A DNA stretch of 39,832 bases from Prochlorococcus sp. AG-347-K22 (GTDB lineage: Bacteria; Cyanobacteriota; Cyanobacteriia; PCC-6307; Cyanobiaceae): assembly GCA_003281285.1 (NCBI GenBank), contig QCCJ01000005.1:1-39832 (forward strand). Reading direction: 5' to 3'. Numbering within the stretch: the stretch's first letter is position 1; each line of letters starts with the position of its first letter. The position numbers and the translations under genes were made by a program. Shown here piece after piece: positions 16,234 through 21,664 of this stretch. The notes beneath the pieces are model-generated. The model made no database searches, was not told the DNA's origin, and saw only the letters and a list, made by a program, of their open reading frames with translations.

Positions 16234-17284
16234 GCAATTGGAGGATAATAGAAAAAGAAAGTTAAAAGTTTTAAGGTTATCTCTTAAACAAAATTGCAAT
16301 TTTTCCTGCATTTACTGTAAGCCTGAGAATTATAGTTTGGATGTTTTAAATATTGAACAATTTAAAAAGTTAATTTTAGTGAATTGTCGATTAGGGGTAA
16401 ATTCTTTAAGAATCACTGGAGGTGAACCCTTATTGAGTTCACAATTAGATGAACTTCTTTATGAAATTAAATCGCAAAGATTAGAAGAATCAAATCCAAT
16501 AGGTAATTTACAGGATATTTCTCTAACCACAAATGGATATTTGCTCTCTAAGAAAAAAGCTAATGAGCTTTTTAAAAATGGTTTAGACCGCATAACAGTA
16601 AGTTTAGATGCGATTGATCCTGATATTTTTTCAAACATGATTGGAGAGGAAAATAAAATTATTGGCAAAGAAAAATTATTTACTGTCCTCGAAGGAATAG
16701 ATCATGCAATTAATGCTGGATTTAATCCAAAAGCGGGAAAATTAAAAATAAATGCAGTCATAAAAAAAGAGATAAATGATAATCAAATTTTTGAATTAGT
16801 TAATTTTGCAAAAAAAAGGTCTATAGAAATTCGTTTCATTGAATATATGGACGTAGGCACATCTAATAATTGGCGGCCATCAGATGTTTTTTTCTCTGAA
16901 AGAATTATTAGGTTATTAAAGAAGAAACATCGATTAAAAGACTACGGAAGAAAGGAGGGACAAACTGCTAATAGGTGGTACATGAGTGATTCAAAAAGTT
17001 TTATAAGTACAATCTCTTCAATAAGTAATCCTTTTTGTTCAGATTGTAATAGATTGAGGATAACTAGCGATGGCTATGCTTATACATGTCTTTTTTCTAG
17101 TGAAGGTATAAATCTAAACCCATGGTTGTCTCTACCAATTAATCTTTATGAACTGGAAAATAAAATCAAAAGCATTTGGGAAGCTAGAGCAGATAACTAT
17201 AGTGAAGATCGATTTAAAGTATTAAAGAAAACAACTGACAAAAATCAAAAAATGCATCCATCAATGTCATATCTTGGAGGATAA
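16223..17284 (+). CDS. moaA: GTP 3',8-cyclase MoaA
   Basis: 353 residues from ATG 16223, a radical-SAM enzyme that starts molybdopterin synthesis from GTP. The N-terminal cluster is Cys25-x3-Cys29-x2-Cys32 (CNFSCIYC). The second cluster is C-x2-C-x13-C in PFCSDCNRLRITSDGYAYTC. RITGGEPLL is the SAM-binding GGE motif, and the chain ends in the functional Gly-Gly tail (SYLGG). The start lies inside the end of mobA. This completes MoaA, C, D, E, B, MoeA and MobA within the window. Confidence 0.96.
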   Translation: MGLKQLEDNRKRKLKVLRLSLKQNCNFSCIYCKPENYSLDVLNIEQFKKLILVNCRLGVNSLRITGGEPLLSSQLDELLYEIKSQRLEESNPIGNLQDISLTTNGYLLSKKKANELFKNGLDRITVSLDAIDPDIFSNMIGEENKIIGKEKLFTVLEGIDHAINAGFNPKAGKLKINAVIKKEINDNQIFELVNFAKKRSIEIRFIEYMDVGTSNNWRPSDVFFSERIIRLLKKKHRLKDYGRKEGQTANRWYMSDSKSFISTISSISNPFCSDCNRLRITSDGYAYTCLFSSEGINLNPWLSLPINLYELENKIKSIWEARADNYSEDRFKVLKKTTDKNQKMHPSMSYLGG

Positions 17285-17359
17285 AAAATTATTTAGTATA
17301 AATAACAACATCATATATTCATAATTCGAGGGAAATTAACATCGAACTTATACTTTTGA

Positions 17360-17500
17360 ATGCGTTTAGCGATTTTACTTGGATTTATTCTTGGAGTAAC
17401 TCATGGAACTGTTGTATCCGAAAGTTATTCTGCAAACAATTACGAAAATAATCAATTATTTTTTACTCAAAAAAATTCAAATATATTTTCTTCACTTTAA
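17360..17500 (+). CDS. Tiny secreted or membrane-anchored peptide
   Basis: 46 residues from ATG 17360. Residues 1-20 form a signal-like hydrophobic segment (MRLAILLGFILGVTHGTVVS) with one Arg at the start. The remainder is Asn/Gln/Ser-rich. A cleavage site could lie near SES-YSA. It is short and unrecognised, and the 75 bases before it show no clear promoter. I list it because the signal-like start followed by a polar tail is unlike random AT-rich frames, but it remains uncertain. Confidence 0.4.
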   Translation: MRLAILLGFILGVTHGTVVSESYSANNYENNQLFFTQKNSNIFSSL

Positions 17501-17532
17501 AATTTAATTTCTTATTTTTTTAACAATTTTTT

Positions 17533-17574
17533 GTATTGCCATTAACATCTTGTAAATTAAATTGTACTTATAGT
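17533..17574 (+). promoter_or_regulatory. NtcA-type promoter of the riboswitch gene
   Basis: GTA-N8-AAC at 17533-17546 has one mismatch to the NtcA consensus. Exactly 22 bases later TATAGT (17569-17574) fits the TA-N3-T -10 box. The predicted start of transcription, near 17581, is about 20 bases before the first paired element of the riboswitch. The same one-base deviation occurs in the nirA candidate site. Confidence 0.6.
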
Positions 17575-17595
17575 AAAAATGTAGCGTAGACTACA

Positions 17596-17657
17596 TAAAC
17601 GTTCATCTCGTTTTACGAGCCGCATTAAGATTGAAGCCAAGGAACGGGGACTTCAGT
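17596..17657 (+). promoter_or_regulatory. Candidate glutamine-II (downstream-peptide) riboswitch
   Basis: The leader can form P1 from CGTTC (17600-17604) with GGAACG (17641-17646). P2 is a perfect hairpin CTCGT-TTT-ACGAG (17607-17619). A pseudoknot can form between TGAAG (17632-17636) and CTTCA (17651-17655). The joining segment GCATTAAG resembles the conserved core of glutamine aptamers. This P1/P2/pseudoknot layout, followed at once by a short frame, is what defines the downstream-peptide motif of marine cyanobacteria, which binds glutamine. The pseudoknot strand and GGGGA lie just before the ATG at 17663, so control of translation is likely. Confidence 0.65.
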
Positions 17658-17662
17658 CAAAA

Positions 17663-17992
17663 ATGAAATTTAGTCACATAACTATTATGTCTAGTAACGT
17701 ATCTACCTCAGCAAGTAGTAGCAATATTACTGCTATATTTGCAGGTTTTCTTGGAGCATTTATTGTTGGTTCTCTTGGAGTTCAACTTGTAAGAACCCAA
17801 AGGCCTTCTTTTCAATCTCAACCATTAAAAGTTCAACCAGTTATCGCTCATCAATCAACTTTATGGGCAGCTTTAGGAGAACAAGATACTCCTATTGTTA
17901 AAAATAAAGTGTCTAATGCTAAAACAACAGGAGTTATTCCTGTTATAGGATCTGAAGCAACTCTTTGGGCTCCTCTAGGTTTAGGTAATTAG
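17663..17992 (+). CDS. Small membrane protein controlled by the candidate glutamine riboswitch
   Basis: 109 residues from ATG 17663, the first start after the riboswitch; ATG 17687 (MSSNVSTSAS) is an alternative. One transmembrane helix covers about residues 20-43 (ITAIFAGFLGAFIVGSLGVQ). The C-terminal part has a repeated motif, STLWAALGEQ at about residue 65 and ATLWAPLGLG near the end, separated by a Lys/Val-rich linker. No known domain is apparent. The promoter and riboswitch suggest it is made when nitrogen is short and shut off by glutamine. A strong terminator follows at 18017. Confidence 0.75.
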   Translation: MKFSHITIMSSNVSTSASSSNITAIFAGFLGAFIVGSLGVQLVRTQRPSFQSQPLKVQPVIAHQSTLWAALGEQDTPIVKNKVSNAKTTGVIPVIGSEATLWAPLGLGN

Positions 17993-18016
17993 TAAATTAA
18001 GTCTTTATAATAAGCC

Positions 18017-18040
18017 AAAAGGGGTTAAACCCCCTTTTTT
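18017..18040 (+). terminator. Rho-independent terminator of the riboswitch gene
   Basis: AAAAGGGG pairs with CCCCTTTT across the six-base loop TTAAAC, followed by more T. It ends the single-gene transcript 24 bases after the stop codon. Confidence 0.85.
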
Positions 18041-18119
18041 TAATTGAACTAATAAATTATTTGAAAATTTTCAATCCTATTCGTAGATAACTATAAATTA
18101 AATCAGGGTTTGAAAACAA

Positions 18120-18165
18120 TGTAATCTTAGATACAAACAGCCTTTTTACTAATTGATTATAAATT
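18120..18165 (+). promoter_or_regulatory. NtcA-type promoter with no assigned gene
   Basis: TGTA-N8-TACA at 18120-18135 is a full extended NtcA palindrome. TATAAATT follows at 18158-18165 after 23 bases, the same octamer found in the napA promoter. A transcript would start near 18172. The first candidate gene is the 45-residue frame at 18291, which leaves about 120 bases of leader or a possible small RNA. No terminator hairpin is evident in that leader. Confidence 0.5.
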
Positions 18166-18290
18166 GAAAGTACGAATTAACCCGTTCCAATTTTTTGACT
18201 CTGAGGTTTTAACCGTTGATTCCTTATCTACCTCTAGTTTTTACTCGCTATTTGAAAAATTAAAAAACGGTTTTTTAAAAAACTCAAATC

Positions 18291-18428
18291 ATGGAAAAAA
18301 AAATCGCAAAGAAATACGCCGATCTTATAATCCAGGCTAATAATTCAATTGGCAGAAAAGAAGCTTTGTCATTAATTAAACAAGCAACAAAATTAAAAAC
18401 CAAACTTGATCAATACGAAATGATGTAG
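18291..18428 (+). CDS. Small hypothetical helical protein
   Basis: 45 residues from ATG 18291, mostly Lys, Ala, Ile and Leu in an amphipathic helix pattern: KKYADLIIQANNSIGRKEAL, then LIKQATKLKTKLDQY. It has no membrane segment or cysteine. Small proteins of this type are frequent in Prochlorococcus but I know no function. If the NtcA promoter at 18120-18165 is real, this is its nearest downstream gene. A T9 run at 18476-18484 after a weak inverted repeat could end the transcript. Confidence 0.45.
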   Translation: MEKKIAKKYADLIIQANNSIGRKEALSLIKQATKLKTKLDQYEMM

Positions 18429-18541
18429 TTTCTTAATATCGATAGGCGATTCAAGATGAGGCACAAACTAGCTCCTTTTTTTTTATCTTGCTATACAAAT
18501 ACTAATAGATGATTTAACTTCTTCTGTTTCATTAAAATATT

Positions 18542-18832
18542 GTGGAATTAACTGAGCTAATTAAGGATTACGTTGCTACAGAATTATTATCAAGTATCGA
18601 AATTGACTTTCTTGAAGGAGAATTATGGGAAACTACTCAACATATCGCAGAAATAAATACAGTTGTCAAAGCTCCAAAAAATATATGTAAGAAATTAGGA
18701 CTAGATGAAAAATCTTGTTGGCAATTATGCTGTGCAGCCGTTCTTGACTCCTCAAGACCATTAAAGAATGGGCAAAATAGAGTAGATGATTTTAAAAAAT
18801 TAATTAATCGATATGAAATTTGCCATATATAA
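18542..18832 (+). CDS. Hypothetical protein, paralogue of the gene at 655-954
   Basis: 96 residues from a GTG start at 18542. It aligns along its whole length with the protein at 655-954, sharing the L-I-x2-Y start, LS-x2-EI-x2-L, AP-x2-IC-x2-L-x-L, W-x2-C, and LD-x3-P-x-x-G segments. Four cysteines cluster between residues 49 and 63. Function is unknown. The downstream signal-peptide gene begins 10 bases after its stop, so the two may be co-transcribed with the amidotransferase gene. Confidence 0.65.
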   Translation: MELTELIKDYVATELLSSIEIDFLEGELWETTQHIAEINTVVKAPKNICKKLGLDEKSCWQLCCAAVLDSSRPLKNGQNRVDDFKKLINRYEICHI

Positions 18833-18842
18833 AAAAGACTCA

Positions 18843-19139
18843 ATGATACGTTTACTTATTGCATCAATTCTTTTTTTTATTCCACTAGGAGGTTTTGCTA
18901 ATGAAAAGCAAAGAGAAATTGAAAATGAAGCTATAAATCTTGTTATTAAAAAATATGGAAAAGGCTTAGAAAATAGATTAAAAGGAACGGGAGTACCTCC
19001 CAGTTATCGAAGTTGGTATGAAAATGATTGTTTTGTAAGTATTGCAGCAGGTACATATCAAGAAGATACTTGGTCGGCAATGAAGTGGTTTAGCGTTAAT
19101 GTCTGTTCTGAATCAGCTGAAATAATTGAAAGTGAATGA
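18843..19139 (+). CDS. Secreted periplasmic small protein
   Basis: 98 residues from ATG 18843. An open frame upstream to 18813 would put a charged decapeptide before the signal sequence, so I reject it. Residues 1-20 form a typical signal peptide (MIRLLIASILFFIPLGGFA) with cleavage expected near FA-NE. The mature part is helical then beta-like, with two cysteines (NDCFVS and VNVCSES) that could form a disulfide in the periplasm. I recognise no named family. Its last 4 bases overlap the next start (ATGA), indicating translational coupling to the amidotransferase gene. Confidence 0.65.
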   Translation: MIRLLIASILFFIPLGGFANEKQREIENEAINLVIKKYGKGLENRLKGTGVPPSYRSWYENDCFVSIAAGTYQEDTWSAMKWFSVNVCSESAEIIESE

Positions 19140-19873
19140 AGGAAATAAGGCGCTTATTAGTTTTGCAGCATTTAGAAATAGAGGGGCCAGGTCTTTTTGA
19201 ACAATTTGCTAAAAAAAGAAATTTAAAAATCGAAATTATTCGATTAGATAATAAAAATGCTCCGCCGCAAACAAAAAAAGGTGACTTAATTTTAATTATG
19301 GGTGGGCCAATGGGAGTTAAAGATATTGGAAGCGACAGATATCCATGGCTTAAGTTAGAAAGAAATTTTATAAAAAAAGAATTAGAAAATGAGAGACCCA
19401 TAATCGGTGTTTGCCTAGGTGCTCAGTTGCTTGCGAGTGCTGCTGGAGGAGATGTAGAAATTCTTAAATGTGGATCACCGCCAAAAGCATTACCAGAAAT
19501 TGGATGGTCTCAGATTTTTATAGACAAATCTAATAAAGACTTTAAAGCACTGTTTGAAGACCCTTTTTATGTCCTGCATTGGCATGGAGATAGGATTTTA
19601 TTACCTAATAAAGCAGTACTCATTGCTAGTAGTGCTCGTTGTAGGGAACAGTTTTTTAGGATTGGCAATTTTGCATACGGATTGCAATTCCATATAGAGA
19701 CGACGGGGGAAATGATAAATAAGTGGATTAAAGAAGATAAAGAATTTGTCCTTAAAGGATTGGGATCAAATGGTCAGGAAATTTTAAAAGAAGAGAATAA
19801 AAAATATATTGATAAAACTTTTTTAAAAAGGAAGCTTCTAATAAGTAAATTATTTGAATTATTAGATAATTAA
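19136..19873 (+). CDS. Class I glutamine amidotransferase, GMP-synthase-like
   Basis: 245 residues from ATG 19136. It is a free-standing GATase1 domain that would release ammonia from glutamine, or a related hydrolase. The catalytic triad is visible: Cys93 in GVCLGAQLLA, His186 and Glu188 in GLQFHIE. The oxyanion segment IMGGPMGVKDI lies at about residues 54-64. Proteins of this COG0518 type act as stand-alone amidotransferases or gamma-glutamyl hydrolases and the acceptor is unknown. It overlaps the secreted-protein gene by 4 bases and converges on the leftward hli terminator. Confidence 0.85.
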   Translation: MKEIRRLLVLQHLEIEGPGLFEQFAKKRNLKIEIIRLDNKNAPPQTKKGDLILIMGGPMGVKDIGSDRYPWLKLERNFIKKELENERPIIGVCLGAQLLASAAGGDVEILKCGSPPKALPEIGWSQIFIDKSNKDFKALFEDPFYVLHWHGDRILLPNKAVLIASSARCREQFFRIGNFAYGLQFHIETTGEMINKWIKEDKEFVLKGLGSNGQEILKEENKKYIDKTFLKRKLLISKLFELLDN

Positions 19874-19892
19874 ACAGAAAATAATCATCCAG

Positions 19893-19920
19893 TAAAAAAG
19901 GGCTTATTAAAGCCCTAAAA
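19893..19920 (-). terminator. Terminator of the leftward hli gene
   Basis: A perfect 6-bp stem GGGCTT/AAGCCC with a four-base loop (19900-19915) is followed, reading leftward, by TTTTTT. The opposite side has a short T run too, so it may also stop rightward transcription from the amidotransferase gene. Confidence 0.8.
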
Positions 19921-19939
19921 AATTTAAAATGGATTTTTA

Positions 19940-20068
19940 CTAGAAAATTCCTGGAAGAATTTGACCAGTAAAATAATAAGCTCCAACAAGAGCAAACATT
20001 CCAAGCATTGCAGCTTTACCATTAAGCTTTTCAGCTTTTTCGGTCATGATTTTTTTTGCGAATTCCAT
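19940..20068 (-). CDS. hli: High-light-inducible protein (Hli), leftward copy
   Basis: 42 residues from ATG 20068. Hli proteins are single-helix, chlorophyll-binding relatives of plant LHC proteins that protect photosystems in the thylakoid membrane. The core is EKLNGKAAMLGMFALVGAYY then FTGQILPGIF. The helix Glu and Asn are present, but the usual Arg of the NGR motif is Lys. It is divergent from a three-hli cluster and ends in a hairpin terminator. A perfect NtcA site lies 55 bases upstream, so induction by nitrogen shortage is likely. Confidence 0.9.
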   Translation of the reverse strand: MEFAKKIMTEKAEKLNGKAAMLGMFALVGAYYFTGQILPGIF

Positions 20069-20083
20069 AATAAAGTGAAATAG

Positions 20084-20136
20084 ATTATATCTAAAACCTA
20101 ATTATTCAAACTTTAGAATGATGTAGTTTTTTCTAC
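20084..20136 (-). promoter_or_regulatory. Candidate NtcA promoter of the leftward hli
   Basis: GTA-N8-TAC occurs exactly at 20123-20136. Reading leftward, TAGGTT (20100-20095) follows after 22 bases and fits TA-N3-T. A perfect TATAAT (20089-20084) follows after 33 bases. Either could serve as the -10 box. Some Prochlorococcus hli genes are known to rise in nitrogen starvation. Confidence 0.5.
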
Positions 20137-20254
20137 CAAATTGATATCTTTCTAGAGATTAAAAAATAAATACTTAAAATAACGAATTGGGCTCATAAAA
20201 GTTTGCGAACCAATCTGTAAAACGTAGCAGGCCTAAAAACAACTATTTAAATTT

Positions 20255-20321
20255 TTATGTCACGATTATGTTACGGTTATGTAGTACATATCTTGAAAAT
20301 AACTTAATTTAAGCCTAATAC
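20255..20321 (+). promoter_or_regulatory. Promoter of the rightward hli operon with triple 11-bp direct repeat
   Basis: Three head-to-tail units TTATGTCACGA, TTATGTTACGG and TTATGTAGTAC fill 20255-20287. Five bases later TTGAAA (20293-20298) and, after a 17-base spacer, TAATAC (20316-20321) form a sigma-70-type promoter. Helix-phased direct repeats just upstream of -35 are typical binding sites for OmpR/PhoB-family regulators. Which regulator acts here is unknown. Confidence 0.5.
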
Positions 20322-20360
20322 TTTACATTTGTTAATAGTAGTGTTACATTAGTTAACAAT
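20322..20360 (+). promoter_or_regulatory. HLR1-like repeat in the hli operon leader
   Basis: GTTACATTAGTTAACAAT at 20343-20360 has one mismatch to the HLR1 consensus (G/T)TTACA(T/A)(T/A)NN(G/T)TTACA(T/A)(T/A), the RpaB binding element of high-light genes. A weaker copy begins at 20322, 21 bases upstream. Both lie downstream of the predicted transcription start, a position that suggests repression rather than activation. Confidence 0.35.
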
Positions 20361-20372
20361 TACACAACTTCA

Positions 20373-20579
20373 ATGGCTAATTCAAACGTTACTACTGAAT
20401 CAGGCGGCAGACAGAACATGTTTCCTACTGAAACACGTCCTTACATAGATGAGTCTGTTTCATACGATAGCTATCCACAAAATGCAGAGAAAGTTAATGG
20501 CCGATGGGCAATGATTGGCCTTGTTGCATTAGTAGGAGCTTACGTTTCAACTGGACAAATTATTCCTGGAATTTTTTAA
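20373..20579 (+). CDS. hli: High-light-inducible protein (Hli), first gene of the rightward cluster
   Basis: 68 residues from ATG 20373. A polar N-terminal tail of about 35 residues (TETRPYIDESVSYDSYPQN) precedes the single chlorophyll-binding helix AEKVNGRWAMIGLVALVGAY and the common Hli ending TGQIIPGIF. The helix has the canonical Glu, Asn and Arg ligand positions. Its TAA overlaps the start of the next hli (TAATG), so the two are translationally coupled. Upstream it has the best-formed promoter of this intergenic region. Confidence 0.93.
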   Translation: MANSNVTTESGGRQNMFPTETRPYIDESVSYDSYPQNAEKVNGRWAMIGLVALVGAYVSTGQIIPGIF

Positions 20580-20839
20580 TGAGTCCACTTTCAGGTTTTT
20601 TAGCCGTAATTGTATTCCTTACAGCCACCCTCGTTGCTTACCTAACCAAGCAATTTCAAAGTGAAAATTTAAACTATTCATCTTCTAATCAAATGAAAAA
20701 CACAAACACAAAAGTCAAAGCAATCGAAAAAGAAAAAGTTGTTGCTGAAACTCTTAACGGCAGATTCGCAATGCTTGGATTAATTGCTGCTGTTGGAGCA
20801 TACCTAACAACAGGTCAAATAATTCCTGGTTTCGTTTAA
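20579..20839 (+). CDS. hli: Two-segment Hli protein with an additional N-terminal membrane helix
   Basis: 86 residues from ATG 20579. The open frame upstream lies over the preceding hli and is not Hli-like, so I start at the TAATG junction. Residues 4-24 are a membrane segment (LSGFLAVIVFLTATLVAYL), followed by a Lys/Asn/Ser linker, then the Hli helix AETLNGRFAMLGLIAAVGAY and TGQIIPGFV. The Glu, Asn and Arg positions are intact. Most Hli proteins have a single helix, so this may anchor or pair differently. Confidence 0.9.
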   Translation: MSPLSGFLAVIVFLTATLVAYLTKQFQSENLNYSSSNQMKNTNTKVKAIEKEKVVAETLNGRFAMLGLIAAVGAYLTTGQIIPGFV

Positions 20840-20875
20840 AAACTTACTATTTAACAATTCTACAAATCATAAAAA

Positions 20876-21004
20876 ATGGAAAATTCAAAACCAACTTATT
20901 GGCAAAACGCCGAAAGAACTAATGGAAGAATGGCAATGATGGGCTTGTTTGCATTAGTTGTAAATTATGGCTTATTCGGCTGGATAATCCCAGGAATTTT
21001 TTAA
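20876..21004 (+). CDS. hli: Short Hli protein with a divergent C-terminus
   Basis: 42 residues from ATG 20876. The helix AERTNGRMAMMGLFALVVNY keeps the Glu, Asn and Arg chlorophyll ligands. The common TGQIIPG tail is replaced by FGWIIPGIF. It lies 36 bases after the two-segment Hli and ends two bases before the ATG of the next small gene, so it belongs to one operon of three hli genes plus the 59-residue partner. Confidence 0.9.
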   Translation: MENSKPTYWQNAERTNGRMAMMGLFALVVNYGLFGWIIPGIF

Positions 21005-21005
21005 A

Positions 21006-21185
21006 ATGAACTTAGGCTTACTTTTTCTTAAAGTAAATACTTTGGGAGTAATAACTCTCTCAGAACTTGATTGGATAACTAACCATCAATCTGAATTTTC
21101 AAGGCTAGATATGGCCTTAGTTATTAAAATCGGCCGTCTTATGGATTCTGGAGCAGTAGAAATTGATAATAGATTGTCAATTTAA
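21006..21185 (+). CDS. Small protein co-transcribed with the hli cluster
   Basis: 59 residues from ATG 21006, one base after the last hli stop codon. It has no transmembrane helix and reads as alternating amphipathic helices (LSELDWITNHQSEFSRLDMA, LVIKIGRLMDSGAVEID). I recall similar proteins beside hli genes in marine picocyanobacteria, but cannot verify this. Its position before the operon terminator at 21207 suggests a role in Hli synthesis, assembly or light stress. No enzymatic motif is visible. Confidence 0.7.
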   Translation: MNLGLLFLKVNTLGVITLSELDWITNHQSEFSRLDMALVIKIGRLMDSGAVEIDNRLSI

Positions 21186-21206
21186 TCCTTAAAATTGATC
21201 GTCATG

Positions 21207-21242
21207 AGTGTTTGTCAATAGGGATACTGACAAGCACTTTTT
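21207..21242 (+). terminator. Terminator of the hli operon
   Basis: AGTGTTTGTCA pairs with TGACAAGCACT (one G-T pair) around a ten-base loop, followed by TTTT. It ends the operon 22 bases after the last stop codon. Confidence 0.85.
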
Positions 21243-21261
21243 AATGTGAAAAAATATTAGT

Positions 21262-21298
21262 AAAAAAAGAGATTGTTTCTTAGCTAAAAACAATCTCT
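21262..21298 (-). terminator. Terminator for leftward transcription from 21607
   Basis: A perfect 11-bp inverted repeat AGAGATTGTTT/AAACAATCTCT at 21268-21298 is followed on the minus strand by a run of seven T. It would end the leftward transcript of the gene at 21392-21607 and insulate it from the hli operon. Confidence 0.7.
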
Positions 21299-21391
21299 CA
21301 ATTACCTAATTCTTACATGAAAAATTCAAGTAAGCTTATAAAGCTTAACTGATTTATTTTTGTAGTAAATACGCAAAAATGCTTTTGTTAT

Positions 21392-21607
21392 TTATCTTTT
21401 TAAACCACCTCTTTTTATCCATAGGAACCATGTAACCCAAATAGGAGGGAGAAATCTTATTAAAAAAGAAATTTTATATATATAAAATGGGGCATTTTCA
21501 CTTTGATATAAATTTATCAAAAAGGAAGATATAGTAACCCAGAGTAAAATTATTAATATATTTGCTCCCAGCAAAGCGAACTTATTTTGTTTGAATATTT
21601 TTGGCAT
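21392..21607 (-). CDS. Small two-helix membrane protein
   Basis: 71 residues from ATG 21607. Two membrane segments are evident: LLGANILIILLWVTISSFLI at about residues 12-31, and FLIRFLPPIWVTWFLWI near residues 48-64. A basic tail KRGGLKR should lie in the cytoplasm. No family is recognised. Together with the terminator downstream, it looks like a genuine expressed gene. The next minus-strand frame upstream begins at 21916. Confidence 0.5.
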   Translation of the reverse strand: MPKIFKQNKFALLGANILIILLWVTISSFLINLYQSENAPFYIYKISFLIRFLPPIWVTWFLWIKRGGLKR

Positions 21608-21664
21608 AGGGTAAATTTTTATATACTTAATTTTAAATAATCTCGGGAAATTATTTATGGTTTT

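Noticed and set aside
17583..17662. In-frame upstream extension of the riboswitch gene reading RRLHKRSSRFTSRIKIEAKE
   Set aside because: It is open in frame but has no ATG, GTG or TTG after the TAG at 17580-17582, and the same bases form the P1, P2 and pseudoknot pairs of the riboswitch. I treat the reading as coincidence.
18252..18282. A/T-rich inverted repeat around AAAAAACGGTTTTTT
   Set aside because: The stem lacks G-C pairs and the loop would be too short; it looks like homopolymer chance rather than a terminator.
18454..18490. Inverted repeat CAAGAT/ATCTTG with a T9 run inside
   Set aside because: The arms are short and the T run falls in the loop rather than after the stem; only weakly terminator-like, so not called.
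18813..18842. Upstream start for the secreted protein
   Set aside because: It would place a charged decapeptide before a clear signal peptide and overlap the preceding gene.
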